A stretch of DNA of 64,000 bases from Epiperipatus broadwayi (lineage: Eukaryota; Onychophora; Udeonychophora; Euonychophora; Peripatidae): positions 248,001 to 312,000 of the forward strand of contig JAQFVV010000505.1 of the NCBI GenBank assembly GCA_028023455.1, in the 5' to 3' direction. Both the position numbers and the translations under genes were made by a program. Shown in pieces: positions 46,690-58,640 of this stretch. The notes below the pieces were generated by a model. It worked only from the letters and a program-made list of their open reading frames with translations. It searched no databases and was not told where the DNA came from. How positions within the stretch are numbered: the first letter of the stretch is position 1; each line of letters starts with the position of its first letter.

Positions 46690-47130
46690 ACATTGCGGGG
46701 TGAATGCCTCTCCAAGTTTAATCCACTTAACCGATACAAAGCATATTTTCCCCATGATACCAACAAACTTTTTTATTTCATCAACTGATCTCAAATGCGG
46801 TCTCTTTCCAGATTGTTTACTATTTCTTGGATCCAATTTAAAACTTCACTGTCAATATATTATCACATCTTTTAACAATTTGTCTAATGCACTTCCTCTT
46901 AATTCCTCCAATAAAGTCATTGTTACCTGTTCATTTTATCACTCATGTATTCATTTACAATCTCTTGTTATTTCCAATACTCTCCATATTTTGTTGAGCC
47001 TTCTGAAGAATCTGTTAATTTCCTGTTATGAGTCCAAGTTTCTGATCCATATGTGAGAGCTGGTAAAATATATAACAGACATTTTCTTTTAACCAAAATA
47101 TTTCTATAAATCAGTACATGTTCTATATTT
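46690..47130 (-). pseudogene. Old RTE C-terminal fragment
   Basis: Minus-strand translation gives RPHLRSVDEIKK near 46790 and WIKLGEAF near 46720, then upstream the TYGSETW-like region near 47050. This is the same protein end as at 38042-38275, but far more diverged and frameshifted. It represents an older RTE subfamily. Confidence 0.7.
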
Positions 47131-47843
47131 GGGAAAGCTAACAATTTTTCTCATCAATTCCTCATTTGTCATAAGAGAGTGATGCGAATAATCATGTAAT
47201 TGTAACAAACTGATTGAAGAGTTTTATTTTTTCTTCAAATGAAAATGAGATATGTAAGGTAATGCCAGTGAACTTTTCTTCTTCCATCTGTGGTTGTAAT
47301 GATTATCATGAATGTTCCACTAGAATGTTTTTGGTTTTCATTTGAAAAGACACCTGAAAATGGCTGTCATTGTAAAACCTATAATTGACTTAAAAAATGT
47401 TTGGAAAACCCCATAATTGACTTAAAATGTTCAGTTTACTGGTCATTGTTTTCAGTAGGATTCTAGCAACAATTCTTCCAGTAGTATAAACTAATTGTAG
47501 GATGCAAAATCAGCATCGACTTGGCTTTGTTGGCATTCTCTTTTCTATATTTTTGGAGATTCAATGGGATATTCCCAGTATTGTTACAGTCTCATGTAGA
47601 TATTTTTTTAGAAAGAGTGCCACATCTCTTTCTGTACTTCCTTCCGGACATTCATTCTATTTGTCACTTTCAGCAAAACTATTAAAAAATGCTTTGTTGC
47701 ACCTGTCTTTATTTCTCTGTTATTTAAGAAAAACTAAAATTTACTAGTTGTTTTCACAAATTTCAACTATTTATTAAAATTTCTATACAGAAAAAGAATC
47801 AGAATTAAAACCAATTCTTTTTTTATGTTGCCCTTCAAGTATA
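47131..47843. other. Spacer with no recognised gene
   Basis: The 81-codon frame at 47502-47747 has no recognisable domain and a biased composition. I regard it as chance. Confidence 0.4.
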
Positions 47844-48123
47844 CAATAGTCAAATATGTTTAAAAATACATATATATATATATAAGCAACACAGATTACA
47901 AATTATAAAATTATCATAAAAAAGCATTTTTCGGCAAATTATGTTTTTTGCCCTTTTCTTATGTATTGATATAGATGTCGCTGTATGTGCTTTAAATCAT
48001 GGAGACATATTGAAAAGGGCAAAAAAACATAATTTGCCGAAAAAGGCTTTTTTATGATAATTTTATAATTTGTAATCTTTGTTGCTTATATATATATGTA
48101 TTTTTAAACATATTTGACTATTG
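47844..48123. mobile_element. Hairpin MITE with TA target, 280 bp
   Basis: Arms of about 113 bases (47844-47957 and 48011-48123) are near-perfect inverse complements beginning CAATAGTCAAATATG, with a loop of about 55 bases. TA lies directly outside each end (47842-47843 and 48124-48125), as expected for Tc1/mariner-type insertion. No coding capacity. Confidence 0.85.
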
Positions 48124-48125
48124 TA

Positions 48126-49300
48126 TTATTAAAATTTCCATAGTGTTTCCCATCTGCCAATTGCAGTATTATTTCAGTAAAAGTATATTACACTTTTTAT
48201 TTAATTCTGTCCCAAAAAAGGACATAACAAACATTTTTTTTTTTTTTTTTGTAAATCCAAAAACAAAGAGTTCCATACTTTCTTGTTTCAGTTATTTCTT
48301 AGTAAGTATTTTCAGCAGTGGCATCTGATCCATAAACACTAGCATTCCCAGAAAAACAATAATTAAATTTGTCCTTGAAAATAATAATATAACAATTATT
48401 CAATATTTTGCATAACTATTGTGTAAAAACAACTAATTAAATCATTATTAATAAGAATTAGTTTAAGCAATACTTAAGATTCTTTTCAAAGACATTGCTA
48501 ATGATGGCAATGCTGGAAACACCATATTATGTGAATTATAGCAAGTTCCACTAGATTAGTTTATTTCCTTACTAATGAGTATAATTAGCATTATTTGAGT
48601 ATGGAAAGTTTACCTATTCTGGTTTTTCTTTGGAGTGAATAAATTTTAATTGTTCTCATTTAGGATTAGCCATAAAGTTTGTTGATTTTTCCCCCCTTGT
48701 AATTAACATTTATAAATTAACATACAAATTTTTATTACAGAAAATGTAACTAAAATAAAAGAAATATCATTTTAAATATTTATCATGATTGGATGTTAGT
48801 ATTGAATATATAAAAACATTACATTTTCCCATTATATGAAAAAAATTGAAATGAAAAGTAAAGGTCGATCTACTTCATATATTATTATTTGTCAAATATC
48901 ATCAGTTAGTAAAAACAAAAAAAATATTAAATCTTTTAACAATGATTGGAATTGAAAAATAAAATGCTTGCATACTTGCCAAAGCACGAAACTATGGTCA
49001 GAGGTTAGGGGGGGGTTCCTGACAGAGATATTTTAAATGCTTTCTCTGGCTAAGCATTTATCACAAAGCTTGTTGAGCAATTGGCAAATGCTCATTGTTT
49101 ATATCTTACAAGCTTAAGAGAATTGGGTCATGTGATCTATGACTTGTATTTTGACTAAGAAATGTTCTGTTTTGGTTTTCCTTATTTCCTTTTTGTCAAT
49201 AATTCTTTAATAAAATGCTCCTGCTTAAAAATTTCACAGGTTGCTACTGATTTTCAGTAATGGTTGCTTCCTTCCCTGAAATGTAAATAATGCATAGAGC
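48126..49300. other. Spacer with no recognised gene
   Basis: AT-rich, with a T run of about 17 bases near 48240 and a G run of 8 near 49008. Nothing further can be supported. Confidence 0.4.
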
Positions 49301-49302
49301 AG

Positions 49303-49440
49303 GGATTCCCAACCTTTGCTATGCCTGCACCCCTTAAAAATTTTAATATGTTCTCATACTCCTTAAAGTAATAAATGAAGGTGACAAAAACTTTTGGTTG
49401 TTGTGACTTACACCCAATGTGGCTGCTTGATGGTGTTGCT
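49303..49440 (+). mobile_element. Possible hAT-like MITE end
   Basis: cagggattcccaacctttgc at 49303 resembles the terminal sequence of hAT-family MITEs (CAGGG start, then TCCCAACC). The opposite terminus could not be found, so only one end is suggested. Confidence 0.35.
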
Positions 49441-50059
49441 TGCAAAAAAAATTAAATTTCATCCATGCGTGAAATTTTTAAAAAAAATTATAACTAATGT
49501 TCAAATATTCATAAGCCAATTTAAATTTAATGGCTCTTTTGTTCCTATTTATTACACAAAAGTTTTTCAAAATGTATGTCTACCTGTGCACCCAAGTGAT
49601 TTTTAGATTTTGTATTTATTGACAAAAGGACATTAAATCCAGTCTTGCATAAGTATGTCATCACAAATGGGATAAGTATAGTTAGTGCTCTTTCATAAAG
49701 TTTTGGAAACGTTCATATCCGAACACCAATATTGTTCCAAAGTTTTGCTTTCAAACTGTATTTCAAGAACACAATTTGTGTGCAGTTCAAAAAGATCTTC
49801 CATCAGTTCTTCATCATCTGACATATTATCTAAATTGAAGGAGTATGGATTTTATAATCCATTTTTCAGAAATTTACAGTTCTCCCCCTTCAAAATATTC
49901 ATCACATGACTTTGATAGTATTTCCAAATGATCCACAATTTCTTCACACACACTTGGAATTAGAGACTCATCATCATCAACCATTTCTTCAAGTGAAGGA
50001 AAATTTCAAAGATTCCCTTTTTCAACTCATTGATACCAAAGATGCAACTTTTCTTGGAA

Positions 50060-51480
50060 AGCATTTAAATTTTCCCAGCATTTCAATACCTTAAGTTTTT
50101 TCCTTGGAAAGATATACTCTCTATGTAGAGCTAATTTTATTGCAGTAATTATTTCCCTGTGATAAATTACTCTATTGTTTAACTTGTTAAAAGCACCATT
50201 CACACATTAGAGTGCTGTTGGCACCTTGATATTAAAATCCTCTTTTTTCATTATAAAACCACCAAGGTATTTAAATTGGTTATATTCTTATGTTGATAAC
50301 AATTCAAAATCTAAATTTATTGTTTTTTCACCATCACTTAATAAAAAATCTGAGATTTTTGAACATTAATAATTAAATTAACATCTTTGTTTGTTGCATT
50401 TAAAATAGTAAATACATATAGTAAATCATCTTTGGAACTGATAAAACTACCACAGTCTTCACCATGTTCTAATTCCAGAATCCATGAATATTAAATTTAT
50501 TGTTTTAATTGATTCAAGTTAAGACATTGATAATCAGACCTGTAATCCATCTTGATCCTTTCATGAAACTATCTGATTTCATCTCTATTATTATATTATG
50601 TAGTTGAATAAATATTTATGGATAGCCAACTAATCTTAAACAATGGCATATACCTTTTTGATTAACTGCTGCAAATGTCTCACCCAAATCTAACAAAAGT
50701 AATACATAAAATATTCTTTTGTTTTGATATTTGTATTTCGTTTTTATGACAATGAAATCAAATGTCAAGTATTTTTTGATTTTCTAAATCCACACTGAGT
50801 CTGTGACAACCATATTCCTCTGACTGGAAGTCATCCATTTAACAAAATTCTTGAAAATATCTTTGCTCGAGAAGATAATAATGATAATCCATTCACTTTA
50901 TTTTTAAAAAAATGAACACATGTATTCTTAAGATTAAGCAACACAACTTCATTTTTGAAGCTGATATACTACCCCAGTATTATAAAACTTCTCTAAGAAT
51001 TTTATCAGTATCTCCAGTCTTTCAAATCTGTGGAGTATAAAAAGCTTTTAGACTTTACCGAGATAATTATTTTTTACCATATCTAAATGGACAGGTAAAA
51101 TAGGAACGTTGCTAAAAGTCATCATCTCAATTCTTCTATTCTTATTCAAGATGCTCAAAATAGTCCTTCCACGTTTTCAGAATATTATTGTCATTATATA
51201 AGATGGGGCCATTTTCTGAATTTAATAGAATTGTAATACTATTTCCCAATCCATATGTTACTTTCAGTTCAGATAAAAAATAAAATATAGAGTACCCATA
51301 ATCAGTGGATGTCCACACACCTCTTGCAGTTTTATATCATAAATCATTTGAAGGCAATTTATCAGTCACTGAACTTCTGCCTTTAAATCTCTATTGTGAA
51401 GCTCCACGAGTAATTTTTATCCTGCCAATCAAAAAATGTCAATTGTTTTCTTTTAATGAAATCATTACTAATAAGATCAT
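50060..51480 (-). pseudogene. LINE D reverse transcriptase, decayed
   Basis: Minus-strand fragments in order from 51480: LYNDNNILKTWKDYFEHLE (linker, about 51180), a RAKIFSRILLNG segment and QCGFRKS (about 50800), LDLGETFAAVNQKG (palm, about 50690), NLIINVQKSQIF (about 50370) and QFKYLGGF then NKLNNRVIYHREI (about 50270-50150). This order is that of a non-LTR RT. Stops and frameshifts occur throughout, and the Asp-Asp box is not readable. The same family is at 53850-54620 and, in plus orientation, 60300-61560. Confidence 0.7.
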
Positions 51481-53344
51481 TGTCAAAAATACCAGTCATG
51501 ATTATTCTATATGGTAAATCCAAGAAAGGATTTATTTGAATCCATAAAATACTCCTTAAGATGATTCTACCCCTCAGTAATATGACAATCTTGAAAGTTA
51601 CAAATTGACAATTTTAGTATTTAATGGTTGGTATTTAGTTAGCCAATTTTTATTTAAACTACCATTTTAATCATGGATCATATTAACCTGTAATCTATTC
51701 AAAAATCTGAAATCGGCAGTGCTTAGTAATATAAATATAAAATGTATTCCAACTCATAACTATAATATAATCTACTAAATGCAATTGTTTTAATTATTAA
51801 TGCAATCATGTGTTGTATTACAATGTGTTGAGGAAAAATTTAATAACAACACATTTGAATTTATAACACAAATAAAAACATTTTTTCCACCAGCTTTCTT
51901 CCAAAAAAAATATATTTTTAATGGGTTTGGTGTATTAATGCCATCCAGCAAGAAATAAAACCTTTTTTTCTCTGAGTTCTCTGAATCTAAGGTTAGAATA
52001 AAGATATTAATAAAATAAGCTTCACTATCATTTTGCAAACCAAGTTTTCATTGATACAAGATATATATGCCAATGTATTAAACATTAATTATAATAGCCG
52101 AACATTTTATGATTAAAATTCCAGAGTATACTAATTTGCATACTATTATGGATATTAGAAGTTTGGTTGCACCATAAATCTATTAAGGTTATATTTAATG
52201 ACCCAGTCCAAAGATGAAAGATATTAAGTAAATTAAACATCACAGCAAATCCAGAACTATAAATTAATTTTCACTGAAGAATATGCTCTTCTCAAAAAAT
52301 GTATAACCGTTTAGCGATTGTATTAAATTTTCTATAACAACAGCTAATAGATGATAGATATTAGCAGCTTCTTGGTCACCAGACCTGTTTTTTATCAAGT
52401 TAGGTCATTTTGTGAATCTATTTTTAGAAAAAAAGATCTTTTATAATACTTTCTTTCATACTATACTGCCATCTGCTTTACCATTGTTAACATAGTTATA
52501 TCTATTCCTACAATGAGTAAATCGCTAGGCATTTCACCATTTTCACACTGTATAAAACAGCCCATTTTAGACTATATTTTGGGTCCCTTCCATTTGTGTG
52601 GCAGATAATAGAATCTTTAAATGAGGCTGCCTAAATATTCAATCTTTTTCAGATGGAACTCCTATATCAGATCCAATTCCAAACTAAATCATTAGTGGTT
52701 ATATTGTGTTAAGTAAAAATCTCAGCTAAAGACTTCCAGCTTACTAAGTCTGTCTTCACTATTCCTCTCTTTATGTTCAAGATCTTGAGTTTTTAAAAAA
52801 AATGAACAAAATTGGAGCTATACATGCTGTGGTTATATTTAAAGGGAGGAAATATCATTATACAAACAAATAATCTCTTTATTGTAATTGGTATAGGAAA
52901 ATTATCAATGGTATGAGGGACTCATGACTATATGTGCTACATTAATTTAGTGACTGGTGGGAAAAAGGAAGAAGACAAAAACTTGTTTGTATCAGAACAG
53001 TATTTAGACTTTGCTGAACTAATATCCTATTCTACAAGATAGCAGAAGTTTTCACTTTATTTATTATGGTTCAGAGTTAACTTTCATATCTGAATGTCAT
53101 TCCATTATCCACCATCTTTGGAGTCCTTTCAAATGTCTAAATACAGAGATAAGAAGTGAACTAAGTCCTCAAAATAATATATTTAGTAATAGAAATAATT
53201 TATTTATAAAAAATAAATATAAATTACTATATTAAATAAAAATAAACAGTAAAAAATTCACAGTAATTTTCTACGTAATCCATAAAAAGTTAAATAGAGA
53301 TATAAATCAACCAATACTTTATTTAAAGAACAATGGAAAATTTA
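51481..53344. other. Long AT-rich stretch without recognised gene
   Basis: Several frames of 70-82 codons exist (for example 51790-52038, minus) but show no domain and no partner in the window. It may hold further decayed LINE sequence that I cannot demonstrate. Confidence 0.4.
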
Positions 53345-53822
53345 CATGTCATAACATAAACCACCAAACATCGCATGATCACTATTTCTTATGCTTGCTC
53401 ATAACTGTTATTAAAACAATCAAAACTCTCCATACAGTAGTGCCACTCAATGCAAGCCAGAGTAATCAATGGGTGCCAAAAGGCTTGTGCATAAAATCCC
53501 TATCTAATGCCTACTCATCCAATATCCCCAGACTAGTTTCTAGCTTGTGGTTTTTGTCAGTGAGGAGCTTTGGATCTGAGAACAATATGGCTGCTAGAGG
53601 GTTGCATTAGATCCTGAGGTCTAGATGCAGTGCTCTCAGATCCAAAGCTCCTCACTGACAAAAGCCACACGTTAGAAACTAATCTGGGGCTATTGAATGA
53701 GTAGGCAGTAGATAGGGATTTTTTGCACAAGCCTTCTGGCATCCATTGATTACTCTGGCTTGCACTGATTGGCATTACTATATGGAGAGTTTTGCCTGTT
53801 TTAATGTCATAAAATAAATTCT
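53345..53822. mobile_element. Foldback element FB, copy f (complete palindrome)
   Basis: The left arm 53345-53586 and right arm 53632-53822 are inverse copies around a loop of about 45 bases. The arms carry, from outside in, gcatgatcactatttcttatg, gttattaaaaca, ctctccatacagtagtgcc, taatcaatggg, ctactcatccaatatcccc and gctttggatctgagaac. The overlapping 71- and 72-codon frames on both strands arise from the palindrome. This is the best reference copy of the family. Confidence 0.85.
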
Positions 53823-53849
53823 AATAATCATCTAAATGTGATTTTACAA

Positions 53850-54620
53850 TAATGAACCCCATAGCACATTGAGCAGCTAGTAGAAGAATACATTCACTGC
53901 TTTTATGATCTTACCATTGTATTTTTAAAATTTTATTCAGCATCTTTACATACACTAATGTCTTTATATTGCATCACTACAGTAACCAAGTCCTACTTTC
54001 ATAAAGTCAATTAGATGAAATAACAGCTCTATATAAAGTTATCTTAATATCAGTAGTTATTTCCCTATGATGAAATATTTTTATCTTTTAATTTATTGAA
54101 AATAACCACATGACATGTCAACATCTATGTCCACCTTTGTACTTATAAAACAACCAAGATATTTAAACTGGTTTACATTGTCAAGTTGATAACCATCTAA
54201 GCAAAATTAAGATTTTTCTTCAGTCAGTAGTTGATAAAGAACTTGAGTTTTTTGAACCTAGTTATTTATATGTTTCATTCAATACATTAAGTGCATTTTG
54301 TAAATTGTCTTTTGAACTGTCAAAAATAGCCAATCACTCATATTTTAATGAGTTCAAAACTAAAATTATTGAGTGGACAAAGAAAATTACCATGAAAATG
54401 GTATATAATATAACTAGATTTCAAGTATTAGAAGCTATGTAGGTTACACAATATTAAAAAAAAACACAAGTTTTTTTGGTATTATTTGTTCAGAGGAGGT
54501 TTTGATAAGAAAGTTATATTTTAATACTTCTCATTCTTCTTTTAAGTATCCATTAAAAGATTTCATTCAACTCTATCAAACATTTTTTCCAAAACAAATA
54601 TGGACATTTTAAATTTATTT
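53850..54620 (-). pseudogene. LINE D, second decayed copy
   Basis: This matches 50060-50440 in order (the ttatttccctatgatgaaata, aaacaaccaagatatttaaactgg and ttgataaccatctaa blocks). It extends to a palm-like FVLEKMFDRVE on the minus strand near 54580. It is heavily mutated, with no open frame over 60 codons. Confidence 0.6.
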
Positions 54621-55482
54621 CAAAAGTTGTTCTCATGGGATTTTTTTTTCTAATTTTTATAAATTTAAATAATTATTTCTGAACATAAAATATATCTAAG
54701 TTATTAAAAATATTTAAATTCAGCATTGTTAACCACTCAAAAATCATAAACAAAACAAATATAACACTTTCCATTTAAAAATATGTTTTCTATAAGTAGA
54801 ACTAAAACTAGTATCTGCATTGTATGCAATTTACCTTACTAAATATATATCAAAATTATCCATTTTCCTCTAACAAATGCCATTTGAGGATAACATCAAG
54901 TAATCCATAATGAATTTTCAGTGTAACAAATATTAATCTCCCGTTCCTTCTGAATATCTTACCCATTAACATTTCAACTTCTATTTCATTTTGTCTCTTA
55001 CCTTTTTACAATTAAATTATTGTATGAAAATGAAAGGTCCACAACAATATTCCATCATTATAAAAATATAAAATAAATGATAAAATATTTTCTTAAAATT
55101 TTCTATTTCCAGTTGTACTTAACTAGTACAATAAAATCATTTGCTTATAACATTAATGACATCACATTGATAATATTATTTACTTATTTATTTTCTTTCA
55201 TGAGCATCTTTATTTAAAATTATGGCTTTTATGTTTGTTTTTCTGAAACTTCACACTCCCAATTCAAAATGCTTTAGATTTGCCTATATATTTAGAAAAA
55301 TAGGTTGAAGATAAGAGTGGTTGCCCTTATCTTTATAAAGTCGAATCTTGTGTTTAGATTTGTAGAGGCCTCTCTTGTAATAAATTAAGCACTCAAGGTG
55401 CATGTACTAAGGTTATAGTCTTATTTAAGGAGTACTGAAGTTCCTATATAAAAGTCCAAAGATGCCGCCACCATACATATTT
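54621..55482. other. Spacer without recognised gene
   Basis: AT-rich. It may include more of LINE D on the minus strand, but no motif can be read. Confidence 0.35.
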
Positions 55483-58055
55483 TCTTTTATTTTTCGCATG
55501 AAAGGAAAGGAAAAAAGCATACAGAGAATATAAGTGTGTTATTAAGAACAAAGAGAGTGAAGAAGAATTATCTTTCTTATTTATTTTTCACATGAAAGGA
55601 AAGGAAAAAAGCATACAGAGAATAAGTGTGCTATTAAGAACAAAGAGAGTGAAGAAGATGTTAATGTTAAATGGGAAAAGTCTTTTAAAAAAAAGAAGTT
55701 GGCTAAAATAGATAATTATAGAGAGAGAATGAACTTAAATAATAAATTGTTGGAGAATATTAATAAAAATGGAAGAGATGGGAGTAAGAAATTTTAGAAA
55801 TACATTAAAAGAAGGAATGTAGGGGAGAGAGAAATATTATTACTAGATGCTGGAGTAAAGTGTAGCTCTATAGAAGAATTAGAGACAATTTTAATAAGTA
55901 TGTAATGGATATAGAAAAGATGTTAGATGTGAAGAACAGAGTGATAATAAATATAAACGCATATAGTAATGGAAATATTAGGTTTACAGAAAATGAATTG
56001 AATGAGGCAGAGAAGAAATTGAAAAGTGGAAAGGCAAGATGTTTAGATGAATGGGCAGCAGAGATGGTAATGAATTTAGGAAAGAGGGCAAAATTAAACC
56101 TATTATCATGTTTTAATAAGCTAACACAGAAGAGAGATTTTCCAGATAGTTGTAGTAGTATAAGAGTAGGGCTATTATTTAAAGGAAAGGATAAGGATCA
56201 TAGAAGGTTAAGCAATTAATAGATCAATAGTGGTAATGTCAGTGTTATATAAAGTTTTCGCATATATGGTAGCTGGAAAAGTCACAAAATGGAAGAAAAT
56301 AATATAGTGGGAAAAATGCAAGGAAGTTTCGATCGGATAGGTGTATAGGAGGTAGTGTATTTGTAGTTACACAACTTATGGATGTGAGTAGAAATACAGG
56401 TTGACAGTTATATATGGTTTTTATAGATATAGAGAAGGAATATGATAGAGTAAATAGAAATAGATTATGGGTAAGTTTAGTAAATTTGGGAATGCATGGA
56501 GCTTTAGTTAATTTTATTAAAAGACTGTATGAAAATAATTTACTATACATATCAATTAGGGAATATAGACTCAATTAAAATTAAAAATGGGGTGGGACTA
56601 AGGTAAGAATGCCCTATGTCACCTATTTTGTTTTGGTTGTATTTGAGATAAATGGGGAGAGCAATAAAAAGACTAGGAAGAGGGGTAGAGATACCATTAA
56701 TAAATGGCAAGGGAATATACATTATCAAATCTTTATTTGTGGATGATGTATTCCTGTGCACAGAAAGTAGGGAAGATATGGGAAGTTATGCTGAAGACAT
56801 ATGCAAGGATGGGTAAAGAGATGGGCATTAAATTTAGTAAAAAAAAAATCAAAACTAATGATGATTAATACTGGGGAAAGAGAAGAGAAAGAATTTTTAT
56901 TGGGGGATATAAAGCTAAGTGTGGTGAATAGATAATAACTATTTGGGAATTGTCTTAAGTAATCAGAGAAATTGCTTGGCTGAAAGGGAGAAAAAATTGA
57001 TAAATGAAACAAAGAAAAGAAAAGGATTGATAAAGAAATTAACAATGTTTTCATGTAATAAATATGATGTCGCTAAAATTGTATGGAAGGGAGTGGCAAT
57101 AACAGGGTTAACATATTGTAACAATGCATTATGTGTTAGTAAAAGAGTGTTGGATTACTTAGAAAAAATACAAAGAGAAGTAGGAAGGCATGCATTTGAT
57201 GCAGATGTGTGGATGGCAAAGGAGGCAATTCAAGGAGATATGAGATTGTCAAGTTTTTATATGAGATATGCAAAAAGCAAAAATGTTCAGAAGATTGCAA
57301 TTTATAGACAGTAAGAAAATAGCCAAAATAGTATTTAATTGGGTTACAAGTAAAGGGTAGGCAACAAGATGGATGAGAAAGTAGTACAGTATGAAGAAGA
57401 TTTGGATAAAGATTTTGCCAGTATACTTATACAAAAGATGGGATGATTATGTTAGGAGAATTATTGAGTGTTATAGTTGTGAAGAATAGAATTGAAGAAT
57501 AGATGCATTAATTAAAAAATAGGGAGTTGGAGAACTAGTATGGAGAGTAAAAATAATTTAAATATATATAAAAGTAAATAGAATATTGGGTACGAGTTAA
57601 TTTATGATAATAGTAAGGAAAGTAGTTTACTGTTTAAGGCTCAATCAGGATCTTTAGCAACAAGGGAATTTACACATAAATGAAAAAAATGTGGGATGAT
57701 TTAGTCTGCAAGTTATGCAGGGAAGGCATAAAAAATATTAGGCATTTATTAATTGAAATGTAAATGCCTGTAAGCAGAAAGAGTACAAATAATGAAGTTG
57801 TGAAAAAATAAAAATAAAGTGATTATACAGAAAGTGGGTTTATGCTGCATTTGGGAAAAAAAGATAAGGGGGATTTAGATATAAAGACCATGGATTTGAT
57901 ATGTTGTGGAAATGGGATGAAGCAGAATAGAGAAGAATATGAAAATAACTTAGGGCGGGGAATAAAATCAGAAGGTAAAGTTGCTAACAGGTTTTTCTGG
58001 GCATAGTGGCCGAGAGATTCCTGACTCCAAAAAAGGAGAAGCCACATTGCATTGC
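55483..58055 (+). mobile_element. LINE family A, copy A4 (longest)
   Basis: This copy includes the linker before the RT (55660-55900), the RT fingers (LKSGKARCLDEWAAEMV, about 56020; GLLFKGKDKDHRR, about 56170), the palm FIDIEKEYDRVNR (about 56420), LFVDDVFLCTE (about 56735, the Asp-Asp box), the C-terminal region 56943-57314 and the 3' UTR with aggagaagccacattgcatt near 58035. A 94-base-period duplication opens it. The frame is broken many times. It shows the most complete domain order for the family. Confidence 0.85.
55905..57314 (+). pseudogene. LINE A4 reverse transcriptase remnants
   Basis: Open pieces lie at 55905-56219 (RT fingers) and 56943-57314 (post-palm). Between them the palm is readable in shifting frames. 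The Asp-Asp box reads FVDDVF, so the catalytic pair is preserved although the frame is not. The last piece ends in the same frameshift (MRYAKSKNVQKIAIYRQ) as copy A2. It has no activity. Confidence 0.8.
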
Positions 58056-58236
58056 ATTTAAATTAAATCTATCATGTTTTAATAAGATGGTACAGAAGAT
58101 AGAATTTCCAAATAGCTAGATTAATAAGAGTGAGGCTACTATTTAAAAGAAAGGGTAAGGATCATAGAAAGATAAATAATTATAGACCAGTAGCAGTAAC
58201 ATTGGTGTTGTATAAAATTTTTGCATATATGGAGGC
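58056..58236 (+). mobile_element. LINE family A, internal fragment A5
   Basis: This matches 56090-56280 of copy A4 (atcatgttttaataag, ggtaaggatcatagaaag, then aatttttgcatatatgg). It is joined directly after the 3' tail of A4 and directly before the repeat arm at 58237. It is truncated at both ends. Confidence 0.75.
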
Positions 58237-58640
58237 ATTTGCTTTTATGTATGAAAAATAATGATCATATAACATTTGGATCACTGAATTAGTTAGGGAT
58301 AAAGTTATTAGTCTATGTATAGTTAACTATTAAATAAGAGATAATTTCAAAGTGCCCATCAAAATAAATATAAACTTATATAAATATTAGTTCTATATAT
58401 TAAACATTATACATGAATTTTTAGAATTAAATCATCTGTTCATGAACATGAGGATACACTTATACTAATATCAAGTCATTTTGCATTGCTTATTTCTATA
58501 CTGATGTTGTTATTAATTTTTCTACATAAAGAATAATAAGAAAATTTATTGTTGGTATAAAATGAGTCTCTAAAATATATAGAAATTGACTTTGTCTAGA
58601 TCTACATAATAATACAAGTTGGCTTTAAACTTTAAATTAA
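58237..58640 (+). repeat. Long-inverted-repeat element, right-arm end (fragment VII)
   Basis: This matches 18120-18560 and 27340-27600 plus 28511-28740 in order (atgatcatataacatttgg, gtcattttgcattgcttattt, atatatagaaattgac). It is not interrupted by the RTE found in copy V, so it shows the empty-site sequence there. Confidence 0.75.

Noticed and set aside
47502-47747. 81-codon frame as a small secreted or membrane protein gene
   Set aside because: No signal peptide with a plausible mature part, no domain, no repeat partner and no promoter evidence. Chance frames of this size are common in the window.
53395-53775. Two similar 71-72-codon frames (both containing ASQSNQW) that look like paralogous small proteins
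   Set aside because: They are the two arms of FB copy f read on opposite strands, and the same peptide appears in FB copy g at 62235-62420.
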